This document shows positions 51,358-63,701 of a stretch of 64,000 nucleotides of DNA, one piece after another; the first letter of the stretch is position 1, and every line of letters begins with the position of its first letter. Source of the stretch: Cymodocea nodosa (taxonomy: Eukaryota > Streptophyta > Magnoliopsida > Alismatales > Cymodoceaceae). The stretch covers positions 1,686,501 to 1,750,500 of the forward strand of contig CM072341.1 of assembly GCA_036874045.1 (NCBI GenBank), in the 5' to 3' direction. The position numbers were made by a program, and so were the translations under genes. Below the pieces are notes generated by a model. The model ran no database searches. It was not told where the DNA came from and saw only the letters and a list, made by a program, of their open reading frames with translations.

Positions 51358-51887
51358 AAGGATGTTATGTATTGAAAAATGGTGGAAAGAAAATGATAAA
51401 ATATCACAGAAAATGATAGAAATGAAACTGACCTAAAGTAACGAAAAGTCAATAGAAAATCAAGGTGTTTGTGTACAAAACAGAAAATGATGAAATTTGA
51501 AATACTTATGTTTGCATATAAAATAGAAAATGACGAAAAATCATAGAACATAAAATATATATGTTTATTTATAAAATAAAAATATTAAAATTAATAAAGT
51601 AAATATTTTTTATATTTATCTACAAGATAGAGAATAACAAAATTAAATAATTTCTATATCAAAATTACATGTTGTTAATATATTCTGTGATAATTTACAT
51701 TTTCTTTTTCTTCATTTTCTATTAGTTTCAAAAATCAGAAGGTTGAAAAATGAAAGAAAATTTTTCTTATATATCGAGGAAAAATGTCAGAAAATTATTT
51801 GGTGCACAAACACCTAAAAAATGGTAAAATTTTTTCGCCATTTTCATTTCCAATGTTTTCTACCGTTTTCTGGGTACACAAACATCC
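51358..51887 (-). mobile_element. MITE-like element, family A, copy 3
   Basis: Reverse orientation. Ends read aaggatgttatgta (left) and tacacaaacatcctc (right), bordered on each side by TTA. That is consistent with a PIF/Harbinger-type 3-bp target duplication. The interior aligns with copy 2, for example gaaaatcaaggtgtttgtgt and aaatgatgaaatttgaaata. Confidence 0.75.
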
Positions 51888-53819
51888 TCTTAGATTCAAA
51901 TTTACGGACCCACAAACTTCCTAGGGTCAAGTTCTTTTGTATTTTCTTGTGCAATATTGTTTAATCTGTCTAACTTTGCCAATTTTATTTTTCCATGTTT
52001 GCTTGTTGAGTTAGCTTCAAGATGAAACTAATGTCCTGTTAATCGAACCATCAGATTGAAAGTTACTTAACTTTGAATATGCCAAAGGGCAAGTAATGTT
52101 ATACAAGTGGAAAGTCAAAATGTTGTTATAGCTATCGTCATATTGATCTTGGTACTATTTGGTTTATTCTTTTTGAGTTGTATGCTTGTTGCAATGAAAC
52201 ATTGTGTTTTGTTTATTTCCATGTTCCTATCATGCATTCCCACATTTTAGTTTCCATAAGTGTTGAAAATTTGAGTTAGTCATATGTTGAACACATCTAT
52301 GCATCTTCATGTTAGATCATGATGCTTACATTTGTTTTAGCTTTCATGCATACATGTAATCACCAAAGCACCTTTCATCTAAAACAAACATCCTTTAGAA
52401 TAGCTTTAGATGTTCTGACGAATAAAATGTCTTTAATGCATTTTAGTAAATCACATCTTTTATTAGGAGAGGAATGTTTCCTTTCGTATAGAATCTCTCT
52501 TTCTATCTTCCAATTCTCCTTATTTTTAGCTATTTTTTCACATCTTAAGGACTTTCATAAGTCCACCGATCCTTTCTTTCAAAGAGAGATTTAAAGACCT
52601 ATTTGTGCATTTGGAATTGAATATGATAGAATTTGAATTTTAATGTTTGTGTATATGACAAAATTGAATAGAATTAATTTTTAATAAAAATCTTAATTAA
52701 TGAATTGAAGTAATTAATCAAAATGTAATTAATCAATGAATTAATTACTTGCATTAATCAATTAACATGTTATAAAATTAGATCTTTATATATCATTTAT
52801 CACAATCAAGTATATGCAAAAATATAAGTATATATCTACATCCACATATTCTATGATTATTCTTGAGATCAAAAAATTCAAAAGTAGAATATTTTAGTTG
52901 AAATTATAAAATAAGATCATCATGTCATCACAATAAAATAAGATCTTAATTAAAATCATTACTCTATGTTTAAATTCTAGAGGATCTTGTACTTAGGACC
53001 TGAGAAATTTTTTTTCCAAAGTTCAATTAAAGAGGAAATTCATTTTCCAAGTCTATTTGTGCACAAATCGCAACTAGAATCTAACAGAAAATAAATTCAT
53101 TTTCGTCAAATTCTAGTTTCACAAACCTTCCTATAAGAGGGGTTTGTGGTGTAGGAAAGTCAAAAATTAGAAAACTTGAAAAGTTTTCTTAGTTTTTGTA
53201 TTGTTTGAAAAAAATTCTCAACTTTTTTAAGATATAAATAAATAAAATTTCTTGACTTTTAAATCTCCCCCTTGATTTCTCACCTACATCATCCTACAAC
53301 TTCGAACCCTCGACCATGACATCCTTTGACTTTCGCAATTCATTCATCCTTCCTTGTGCAAAAACCCTCAATCCATCTATCGCATCGACCACACAATCTC
53401 GCCCAATTGGCAAATGTTCCATTGATGTAACCATCAATAGTTTGTTTGGTGCCTAGGAGATGAATGAAATGCCAAGTATCAACAAACATTTTCCCTAAGC
53501 ATTTGGAGCTCAATAGGTTACTTTTATCTTCTCCTCTTTGCAAGCCAATTGGATGAATAGTGCTTAAATCTTGTTATGCTTAGATCTTATCTTATTGAAG
53601 TCATCTTGTTATGTTGTATTTAAGACATGAGCAAATAACATGTTTTCCTTCTATTATAGCTAGTGCTTGTGAAGTGCTTAGTAAATCACATTAGCTGGTG
53701 TTTGTGATGTTATCTTATTGAGGTTGCCATTTTTTAATAGGATTCTCGTTTTGTTTAGGAAACAAATTCTCACTTAACTCATTAAAGTAGTCATTTTGAA
53801 ACAAATTAGCAGTAATTAT
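51888..53819. other. Spacer with possible MITE remnants
   Basis: AT-rich. 52600-53130 has outward ends ctatttgtgcatttggaatt and tagtttcacaaacctt that may mark another eroded MITE. 53131-53260 resembles family B ends (ggggtttgtggtgtaggaaa). A 67-codon - strand frame at 53340-53543 is not recognised. Confidence 0.4.
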
Positions 53820-55140
53820 CATTAAGTATTTTGTTTTGATGATGTGTGCTAAACGAATGTAATCATATTTACTCAATTACTATTAATTGTGAAAGTAAAT
53901 TAAGAACATTAATTAATACAAAAAAAAGTTTACTGATATAAATAATTGTTTGTAATGGATATGAAATTATGCTAAGTTAAATAACTAGTCGTTAAGTTAT
54001 ACTAACTTTTCATTTAACTAAATGTTAAGTTAACGTGTGTTTTTATTGTAAAGCATGATATGTTTTAAAGTTATATTTTCTGTATCATATACAATGCATG
54101 TTAAGACAACTCATTGAGTTAGTGTGTCACATGAGAACTCGTTGAGTTATAAACTTAAAGGTTAAAATAGGTCACGTGAGAACTCGTTAAGTTAGTGAAC
54201 AAAATGTTAAAATGAAGAGACGAACTCGTTAAGTTAGTGAACAAAAGGTTAAAATGAAGAAACAAACTCGTTAAGTTAGTATTATACACGTGGTGCAATT
54301 AAAGTTTACGAATGTTATATTGTATCACGTAAGTTGCACATGTTTAACTCGTTAAGTTAACATAATTACATATGTTGAGTTGCTATATTGAGCACTAAGG
54401 CAACGCATTAGGTTAACGTTATAAACTTAAAGTTATTATTATTGCACATGGTAAATACTTTATTATTTAAAACATTTATTTACTAGTTCGGTAAGTTATC
54501 TAAGGATTTTCGAATACTTATTAGTTTAACCATCCGAAACTCAAAACTCATTTCAAATAGTTAACATTTAACCTTCCGAAAGATAACTTAAGTCACGTTT
54601 TTAGGTCACAGCACGTGTCTCACTAGTTTTATGGTAAAAAGATATTTCAAATACTTTGAAAACTTAACTATCTAATACTTAAATACTTTTCGGTGAGTTA
54701 GCATCTAACATTCTGAAAGACAAGTTAAGCTAGTTTGTTGAGTTAGTATAACACTACGGACTTAGTTCGTTGAGTTAGCTACAATACATGTCACGTGATT
54801 TGGTACATGATGAACTCGTTAAGTTAGATACGTTAAGTTATAAATCTACTTGTTTAGTTAACATTAACACAACGACTTGTTATTACACTTGATAGAAAAT
54901 TTTGGACGAGAGAGTTTATTTTGCAAGAAATTTTTCAGAAATTCAAGGTTGATGATTAAAGAAAATTTGAAAAGTAAAACGTGTATATTTTGATGAAGGA
55001 AAAAGAGAAGACGTGAAGAGTGGAAAAATGATTGTGGTTAAATGTAGAGGATATGCATAAAATGAATATATAGTATAAAAGTCATAGAATTCTTGTTGAT
55101 CAATTATCCCTACACACTAAACAAAATATATTTTCAAGGA
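53820..55140. mobile_element. Repeat related to the nested element at 29281-32102
   Basis: Similar wording in the same orientation. Here (about 54500-54600) gaatacttattagtttaacc, then tttcaaatagttaacattta, then gataacttaagtcacg. There (about 31460-31550) gatacttataaactttaact, then tttcgaatagttagcaaata, then atccacttaagtcatg. Both also share abundant aactc-ttaagtta words. Ends and duplication are not found and no coding is seen. Confidence 0.5.
54135..54280. repeat. 42-bp tandem repeat, about 3.4 units
   Basis: Units start with gaactcgttaagttagt at 54135, 54180, 54222 and 54264 (spacing 45, 42, 42). The two full 42-bp units differ at very few positions. Confidence 0.9.
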
Positions 55141-55180
55141 TCAAAACACCTCTCTAGGTAAAAGCTCTCAGATAGAAGAA

Positions 55181-55306
55181 AATTCGGTGAAGAAAAGAAA
55201 GTCAGATATATGTCATTGAAGATTAAAAAATCAAAAGAAAACAAATTCGGTGAAGTAAAGAAAGTCAGATATTTATCACTAAAGAATTGTAGAAGAAGAA
55301 AAAAAA
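55181..55306. repeat. 63-bp tandem duplication
   Basis: aattcggtgaag, followed by aaagaaagtcagatat, occurs at 55181 and again at 55244. Two copies with minor differences. Confidence 0.85.
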
Positions 55307-57450
55307 AAGAAAATCTCAAACAAGGAGAAATGTTTTAAATTTCGTAAATTAGTTTTCTTTATTTGTAGTTATAAAATTAATTAGATGAAACATAGTATCG
55401 TTATATAATTGCATCTATAATTTCTTAAGAGAATTGAATTATATATTATAATTGAAACATTGAATAAAATGATTTAATTAAAATAATGTCTCAACTTGTT
55501 TTTAATTTTGAAGTTTCAATTATTCTTGTAAATATTGAAAAATATAATTCACCCCTCTTATATAGTCATTCGATCTTACAACTATGTATGCAACAATACA
55601 CATATCTTTATTTAATATTTATTACATGAATGTTTAAGCTCAAGTAGTAGTTTTGTATGGCCTCCTCTCCATCATTAAACTCAAAAGGTTCTATGTGGGG
55701 AGGTGGATTACAATTGCAATGGATGTGATTATAGTTGTGATTGCTTTGATGTGATGATTGCAACATGTACATTATCAACCACTAACAAAGAAGATTAAAG
55801 ATTTCTTGATTTATGTAAATTTGGACTAGTTTGTTTTTAATATGAATGAAATAACTATGGAAACATTTTTATTTATTTATTTGAATATAATCAGTTTTTG
55901 CGTTCCATAAGGTATGATGTAAAGATACAAAATGCTTAAAACCAATCAATAAGAACAAAAGACAAGCAAAATAGAATATATCAACACCCTATTGTTTGGT
56001 AGTACATAGATCATTCCCTGAAAACAATGATGAACACTTTCTGCTTTGATCATTTGATGTATTCTCAAATTGTTACCAAAATTTGATAATGTTAAGTGAA
56101 ATAATTTTTATAAATTACATTGCCTGCCCACTGGTAGAGAATAAAATAATATTATTATATTATTGTCATCAAGGCTATTAAGATGCACAATAATATTGTG
56201 TTTGAAAGTCACTATAAAATAATGACTTTTATCACAACATATCAAACTTTTTCTGCAGATTTATTACACATTGTTAAGGAGTGCCAGATTTAAACTTTTG
56301 ATGCCTATGAGTCATCCACCTAAGATGTCTAACACCTTCTCCATATGTATTTGAAATATATACCTAAACTTATGTCTTTACACAGACTTATTTTCCTAAT
56401 TTACTCTTAAAATTAAATTAAGTAATGACACTATTCTTAATCTTCTTTTTACCAAAGTAGTAGTAGTAAAACCCAAGAGAGGTTTTGTCCATTGTTTGTG
56501 TGTCCAGAGGCACTACTTGTTGAGCTCTGGGTTTTATAATTTTTATAGAAAATGTTGCAACTAATTATTTCCCAAGAAGAAGAAGAAGAAGAAGAAGAAG
56601 AAGAAGAAGAAGAAGCTAACACACCTAAAACAGGTTGGGTTCAACCCTATCCTGATCATGAAAGATCACTTTTCAAAATATGTAATCTTCATCCCAACAT
56701 CTACACGAGTGTTTGATAGAGATCAACCATAGATTTGCTAGTGAAGAATGTCGACCATTAAGGTAGGTTTGTCACAGAACATGGTGGTTGAGATGCAGAA
56801 TTTACAAGAAGGTTTTAGAAAGCATTGTTTGAGTTACCGGACACTGAACTTAATTTTTTGACTAGCAGCAACCATTGGAAGATCAATGGATAGACAAAAT
56901 GCATCAACGCTTTTTTAGAAGAATATTTGGGATATCAACTCTTATTAAAATTTAGTTTAATTGAAATTTAATCTCATAAATTCACTTTCCCTTAATTTTT
57001 TATTGAGTAGAATACATTTTGGTCAAGAAATTTCCAAAATTCATAGAAATTCCAAAATATTATTTTTTATTTTTTGAACATTTTACATGAAAAATTTTGA
57101 GATTTTACAAAAGGTGACCATTGTAGTCTTTCGGTATACTAATTACAAAAGGGATAGCAATTTATAATCATTTGATGACTGTTTCTATCCATAGAATGCA
57201 ATTCTTAACATACAATTAATACTCCTTGCGTGGTGCATTATTTAGCAATGAATTCTCTTGAGCTTCACTCTCTTTTCTCTTAAGATTTCATTTCCTCCCT
57301 GCTCTACCTCATTAATTACAATGCATCATCATTCACTTCCATTCAAGTGTTTCAAGAGCACTTCTAGAGATAGGTTTCAATGTGTAAAATTCTAGATTCT
57401 AATCAAACTCAGCACTCCTCAAGCTATAAGGATGGTCTTCAAATTTTTCT
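55307..57450. other. Spacer
   Basis: AT-rich with a trinucleotide repeat at 56573-56615. No gene is recognised. Confidence 0.5.
56573..56615. repeat. (AAG)14 microsatellite
   Basis: Perfect AAG run of about 43 bases. Confidence 0.95.
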
Positions 57451-57465
57451 TTCTAGACTTTTTAA

Positions 57466-59800
57466 ATGATAAAAACTCTTCATAAAAGTTGGAACAAAAG
57501 AGGAGAAGAAAAATATGAAGAAAGTAGTGAAGAACCTCTTTACAAGAAGTGTGACAAATTGAGACACATAAGAAGATATTGTCTAGTGAGAAAGATGGAG
57601 GCAACAAGGGAAGGGAAGGAATTAAAAAGAAGCATGAATAAAAGTGACAAGATGCTCAAAAGGAAGAAGGTACTTCAAGACACATGGGATGACTTGGATT
57701 CTTCCACATACAAGCAAAAGAAAAGTTCAAGTGAGAGAATTGGACACTAGCTAGTGCTTCATGAGAATCTTTTTTTTTTTATAGAAATCCGTGTTCTATT
57801 CATGGGATGGGGTCTTGAAAACAAACAAAGGTTACATGGGAGGATTAAGCCTAAACCCCAAAGAAACAATCAAAATACAATAGTAGGTGGTTGGGGTCTA
57901 AAGATAGGACACCTCAACTACATGAGTTATTAAATGCTTTCAATGAATTATTTTTTAGGTGCAAGAAACTCATGCATGATGTACAAGAACCAGAAGATGA
58001 CAATGAAATATTGAGTTTTGATAGGTAAGAATTATATGAAATGTGTATAGATTTGAAAGGTCAAGTAATGGCTTGGGACTTTGAAAATTCATAAGAAGTA
58101 GAATGACTGAGTTTGAAAATGAAATTTTCATCCTCCAAGTCAATTCTTGAAAAGTTCACTCATTGTAAGAAAATTGCTTGTATCTCAAATTCGATCATTT
58201 ATAGATATGCATATCACCATATTTCTTAGAAAAGTATTCTATCACTACGTCTAACCATGAAATGTATGTTTTTGTTAGAAGGAAACAAAATAAAAAGATT
58301 TGGATATCAAAAGGATCTTGAAGAACAATAAAAACCTCTTTAACCCTTATAGACCCAAAGTGATGTAAATACCAACATCGTTGCTTTCTTCTCGTGTTAC
58401 TAGTTAAATTGAAAAGGTGAAAGTAAATCTTAGATGGTAGATGTTCAAAACACATGATGAGAGACCATATCATCTTAAGCTCTTTGAAAATCAGGAATGG
58501 AGGCACCTAACCTTTGGAACAATGGAAAAGGAAGAATAGTGGGCATTGGTAACAATTCTTCTACCTTTTTGAAAATGTGTTCTTGGTAGATGGATTAAGT
58601 CATAATTTTGTTAGCCTTAATCGATGGTGTTATAAAGGATTTAAAGTAACATTTGATCTGGGTTACTGTTCTATCATATTGGAGTACATAAATATGAAAT
58701 TAATTTCTTAAATGGGAATTAATTGGTTTACCAAAATGAAATTATATGAAATATAAGTTATGTGATCATGCGAATTTGGCAAGTAATGCAAATCTTCATT
58801 TAAATTTAAAGATGTTACTTCTACTTCTAGACTAATGGAATTAATTTACATAGACTTGTCTGGACCTACCGGAACTTTAAATATTTGAGGCAAAAGATGT
58901 GTTTGTTATTGTTGATATCTTTTTATATTTACTTAGGTGATTTTTCTTGCAAATAAAAATGATGTATTAAATGAATTTAGCGAATTTTGTAAGACAATTT
59001 AAAATGAAAAAGAAACTAACATTATTAAGACTAGAAGTGAACATGATGGTAAATTTGAAAATGATGAATTTGAGATACTATTATTGTAATGAACATTTTA
59101 GTACCAACATAAATTTTCATTTCCTAGAGTCTCATCCATGAATGGTGCAGTTGAGAGAAAATAGGACTTTATAAGAGATTCCCAGGAATGATTTACCACT
59201 CTTGAATAGACTCTTTAGAGATATATTTTCTCGTCCTATAAAGCCTAACACCATTACAAGTTTCTTATGTGATGCCCCCATCAAGCATCGGCCCATTACA
59301 CAACTTGATGTTAAAAACACTTTCTTACTTGGTAACTTAAAAGGAATTTCTTACTTGAATCAACTTCAAGTTGTTTCTTGACCATGTTTTTAAAGGCTTA
59401 AAAGGTCCTTGTATGACCTTAAACAAACTTCAAGGTTTTGGTACGACAGATTCAGTAAATATATCTTGGGTTTTGGTTTTAACTCTACCATTTCAGACCA
59501 TCCTTCTTCATTTACAGACATAAAGGTGATGTCATGCATCTCCTCTAGTATGTGGAAGATGTTCTGCTCACAAGTAACAATTCCAGTTTGATTTCTGATT
59601 TTATTTTCAATGTTAGTAAGCACTTTGCCATGAAAATCTTGGAGATTTATATCATTTACTCGGAATATAAGTGTTGAAGCATAACGGAGGCTTTGTTCTT
59701 TCCCAATTACAGACTCCTACATCATGGTCAAGATCTTTAATAATTCCAAGCTCTGCTATTTGTCAAAAAGAATTCAGATGCGTGTAAGGAATTCTCCAAT
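57466..59800 (+). pseudogene. Heavily decayed Ty1-copia remnant
   Basis: Gag-like frame at 57466-57750 with a damaged zinc knuckle (CDKLRHIRRYC), then WDDLDSS. 58540-58680 reads like the protease-to-GAG-pre-integrase region (IVGIGNNSS, then VDGLSHN-like). 59150-59350 holds an integrase/RT fragment (LDVKNTFLLGNL at about 59305). 59397-59590 reads LKRSLYDLKQTSRFWYDRFS, with a broken YVDD region. Multiple stops and frame changes. No LTRs are recognised. Confidence 0.75.
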
Positions 59801-60011
59801 ACTGGTCAGTCATTTATTGTCTGAAACAAAAGTTTAAGGGGAAATGTCACATTTTATTTAGGAATTTCTACACCCGTTCTCTTCCATCTGCACTATGTGT
59901 TGCTAATAAAATCCTTTATTAATGAAGCAAGAACTTATGCAACAAGGAATCCTCCATTTCGGATCAGTTATTTATAGTCTTAAACATAAGTTAAGAGGAA
60001 ATGTCACATTC
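59787..60011. repeat. Dispersed pair of 68-bp direct repeats
   Basis: 59787-59853 and 59944-60011 are similar throughout: aaggaat, ctcc, tcagt, tttat, gtct, aaac, then gaaatgtcacatt. The offset is 157 bases. They lie between the copia remnant and thioredoxin m and may be LTR pieces. Confidence 0.7.
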
Positions 60012-60128
60012 TGGGTGCAACCCTCGTGATTATGTACAAATCTCTGCACAGATCATGGCAGCATAGAGAATCTAAAATTACGAGGAGAACTAGATACATG
60101 GGAAACAGTAACAGGTAAGAAACTACTT

Positions 60129-60131
60129 ACC
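60129..60131 (-). other. Splice donor in the thioredoxin m 3' UTR
   Basis: Thirty-four bases after the stop codon, the - strand reads aaaag/gtaagta, a near-perfect donor. It suggests a 3'-UTR intron with the terminal exon further left. The acceptor was not identified. Confidence 0.4.
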
Positions 60132-60164
60132 TTTTAGATGGCAGCATCTGCCTGCAGCTTTGCT

Positions 60165-63100
60165 CTACAAGAACTTCTCAATACAAGCAGTAAGTATGGG
60201 CTTGGTCACAGCTCCGATGATTGCATCCTGCTTCTCGCCATTTTTAAAAATCACGGTGGTTGGGACACTTCGGACACCGTATTTGGTTGCGATGTCTGGG
60301 CAGTCATCAGTGTTCAGTTTCAGAAATTTCATCTTCCCGGTGTACTCTTTCGACAGTTCATCTACGACAGGAAGCAACATCCGGCAAGGTCCACACCACT
60401 GTGCCCAAAACTCAACAAGCACCGGGGTATCACATTCCACGACAGTTGGTTGCCATGTGGCAGTAGTAACATCTGGAACTGTTTTCAAGAAACAAAAAAG
60501 AAATCACAGGAAAATATTATAAATGCTTTATGAAAACTATTTTCAGATGCTTGTCAGCAGCCAGGGATTAGCAAATTAATCAATAGTGAAGAAGAATTCC
60601 AGGCAAAAAATAGACACTTGTGCGGGCAAGTGCCAGAACATGAGAATGCTCCAAGCATTCAATACGTGCACACAGACCCGGTAAGAGACGTAGGGTAATT
60701 TAATATCTCTCACATTTTATAAAGCTAAATGCAGATTTGCCTTTTCCAATAAATCTTTGAAGGCTACATTTTCACGTAATAATCTACAAATCCAAACCAA
60801 TCTACACTAATTCCAAGTGTTTCGAACATGACAGTTCAATAATCTAACCAAAAAATGTTTCAATTTCAGCCAAATAAAGATCAACTGTCTAACCATACGA
60901 CAACAGTATGTTCTTCCCAAGTAGTTGGACTGCTGTTTTTTTTTTAAACAATAATAAATGTAACCATACCATGCAGCAACACGAAAGAGAATTATGTAGC
61001 ATAAAAAAACAATACTAAATGACAACTTGCTAAACTGTCAGGAAGAGTAGCCTTAAAGAAAACCGAAGAAAGGTCGGTCAGTGTGCTCCAAATGATAGCA
61101 TCTCAACCAAATGTTACGAGTAACTTTAATGAAATGGCTCAATGGAAAATTATGGCCTATGTAAAATTTAGTGCAAAAGGGGGATAAAGCATGAATACAG
61201 GATAAAATATCTCCTATCCATGCCTCAATAAAATGCTACCATAACTGGTTTCGAAGGGATCAATCAAATTATGACCTATGTAAAATTTGGTGCAAAAGGG
61301 GGATGCAATTACAAAATTTAATGAAAAATTTAGAGTTTGATAGAAGGAAATGGGATAGAAATTATTCATCTCACCGACCTCATATATTGGAATTAAGGTA
61401 TAGATTGCTATTGTTGTTATTGTTTACATGGAATATAAACTTGCATTTACATCAATGATGTATTTATAACAAGTAAATATTATTTCATATCGACCAGACT
61501 ATTAAAAGAAAAAATGTTTATTTCTCAAAGATTTATGACATAATAGTCAAATATTTGATATCATTATTTCTTAGCAATGCATCTCCACCACCAAATATAT
61601 AGGCAAATGGTTAAGTAGTTGATGTTTCTGATCTTGGATATGGTATTTTTTCCCTGAAATAGAAGGTGCAAATCATTCTCCTATTGCTTCTTCAACGTGC
61701 ACCTTGATTATCAATTAATCATCACAAAATCCTCTACACTTTAATGACTAAAAAAGTCAAAAATACTATTGTAAAACTATGGCTTGATTTAGATGCAACA
61801 ACAACAACAATAACCTATTCTATAATTCCACTATGTGAGGTCAACCTCATGAATCCTTTTCTTCCATATATTTCTATTTGATTTAGACACAGAATTGTCA
61901 AATTTTTTTGTAGGACATGCCAGACATTGTTCAGGAAAATTGAAAGAAACGGCAAATTCGAATGGAAATTAATAGAATATCAAATTCAACGTGCTGATTT
62001 CTATGTTAGGAACTACATGATAGCCCACGGTTTTCATGTAAAATGACAATAAAGACGAGATACTGAGTTCCAAACAAAAAATATTCATTGAATTCTCAAA
62101 ACAAAATATCATGGAATATTTTTGAGCAACAATAGGAGATATATTAAAATTAAGAAAAAAAGGGATCTACACAAGCCATAGGCAAGCTCGAAAAACAAAA
62201 CAAAAAGGAAAGTAGCATTTCAAAATTGAAAGTTAAGCAAAGAAAATAGAATAAAATAAATAGCCACCCAAAAACTGCATGACTCAAGTGATCTAATCAA
62301 AAAGTTAGAATGGTCTGTAACCACACCAACGTCTCAGCATATCCATAAAAGCACCCGCATGCCAAGAATTTGTCCATTCAACCGCATAGCCAACAACCTT
62401 TGACACCTTCAATGATAATCATCATCACATAGCCACATGGAATATCCGACCATTCCTCTCTAGCCATCAACAACTCCAAACTGGAAGTGGAATGCTATTC
62501 CACTACAAGTGAAATATCATGGAATTTGTGTGTGGTGAGGTCTACTTATAAGCTTCCAACTTAAATAAATTGATGTGGTTTGAGTCTTGTTTGGTAGTAA
62601 TGCCTTATATGCACCACTATGCATGGACCGCATTTTAGTGGTTGAATAATTCTCACAGAAAATAGAAGAGAATGAACCAGTCACAATAAACACAAGAAAA
62701 CCAGGAAGTTATTACATAGATGCAACGAGAAATGTCAAACGCTAAAAAACCTGAAGGCAGGAAAATATCATACACAAAGCATGGAAACACAAACTATGTT
62801 CAATATTCGGAAAAAAAAAAAAACGATTAGGTGAATTTCTCTAAAGAGCGGGAGTCCACGAAATTAACCAACAATTATGTGAACGCATGACTGCTAGGCA
62901 GAATCTGAAAAGGCGTGTTTCCTACTAACATTGTTTATTATGTAATTGAGAACCATCAATCATCGTACGTTCCCAGTAAAAGAAGATAACACTAACAGTT
63001 TAACTGACGTAAAGATTTGTCAATCAGTCAGAAAAAACTAGTATAACGAAACTAAAGCTAAATACTTCTCATCACCTTTTGAAGAAAAACTCTTTATCGA

Positions 63101-63516
63101 CGGTAAAGAAAACTGAGATAACAATTTCAAATGAAGAAAAGCAACGTCAACTCCTGAATCCATTGATAGCACCCAACCACGAAGAAATCGTATAAACCAT
63201 CCCCAACAAAAAAAGGCACAGCAAGCAAGCAATCAGAATCTATACCACCAACCGCTGTATCCTGAGCTTCGCAGACCACACCACGGCGGTGAACCACCCT
63301 CCCACCGCCTACAACAGCCACCGATCTAGCAGCAGCACGCTTCGCAACTTTCAAACCCTTGAACTCCGGCAAGAGCCCCATCCGATGCCGACTGGGAGCC
63401 GAGGAAATCGACGACTCCATGGCCATCCGAGAAGAAACCGCCGCCGCCGCAGCCGCCGGCTTATGGAAGGCGGAGGCATGGGGGATGGACACGGATTCAA
63501 GAACGGCGGCAGCCAT
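60165..63516 (-). CDS. Thioredoxin m-type, chloroplastic
   Basis: Two exons on the - strand, 63516-63246 and 60478-60165, give 194 residues. An alternative donor at 63248 would remove one residue and keep the frame. The first 85 or so residues are Ala/Ser/Arg-rich without acidic runs, ending RRGVVCEAQ, as in a stromal transit peptide. The mature domain has [15 protein letters not shown] with the redox site WCGPC at 118-122. It continues KLNTDD and YGVRSVPT with the cis-proline at 163, then [14 protein letters not shown], and ends IEKFL; these features fit m-type and not f-, x- or y-type thioredoxins. M-type thioredoxins pass electrons from ferredoxin-thioredoxin reductase to stromal targets such as NADP-malate dehydrogenase and photosystem assembly factors. 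The single 2.8-kb intron holds a short LINE relic. A TATA box lies at 63694-63701. Confidence 0.93.
61794..61877 (-). mobile_element. 84-bp LINE stub with 10-bp target duplication
   Basis: In the thioredoxin m intron. The last 84 bases of the LINE ([10 protein letters not shown]-like, then a GTTGTTGTTGTTG tail) are flanked by ttgatttaga at 61784-61793 and 61878-61887. It belongs to the same family as 387-623 and 19068-19264, extremely 5'-truncated. Confidence 0.8.
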
Positions 63517-63693
63517 CGTTGGAGGTGGGCGGAAGATGGCAATGTGGTGCGTGGGTGGAAGTTTAAAACTGGTCGAGGAAATTTTGGCGATTATTTTCTT
63601 TTATCAATTACTTTAAATTTTAACATACGATTCTTTAGAATATATAATTTACGTAAAAAAAATTCAAGTGGTAGTGAACAGTGATGACGTGGA

Positions 63694-63701
63694 CTTTATA
63701 G
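63694..63701 (-). promoter_or_regulatory. Probable TATA box of thioredoxin m
   Basis: CTATAAAG on the - strand, about 180 bases before the start codon. A TGACGTGG motif (bZIP-type ACGT core) at 63685-63692 lies immediately beside it. Confidence 0.5.

Noticed and set aside
54135-54280. CRISPR-like array
   Set aside because: Full 42-bp units repeat including the supposed spacer; simple tandem repeat.
63289-63684. + strand Arg/Gly-rich frames at the thioredoxin m 5' exon
   Set aside because: Antisense of the GC-rich transit-peptide exon.
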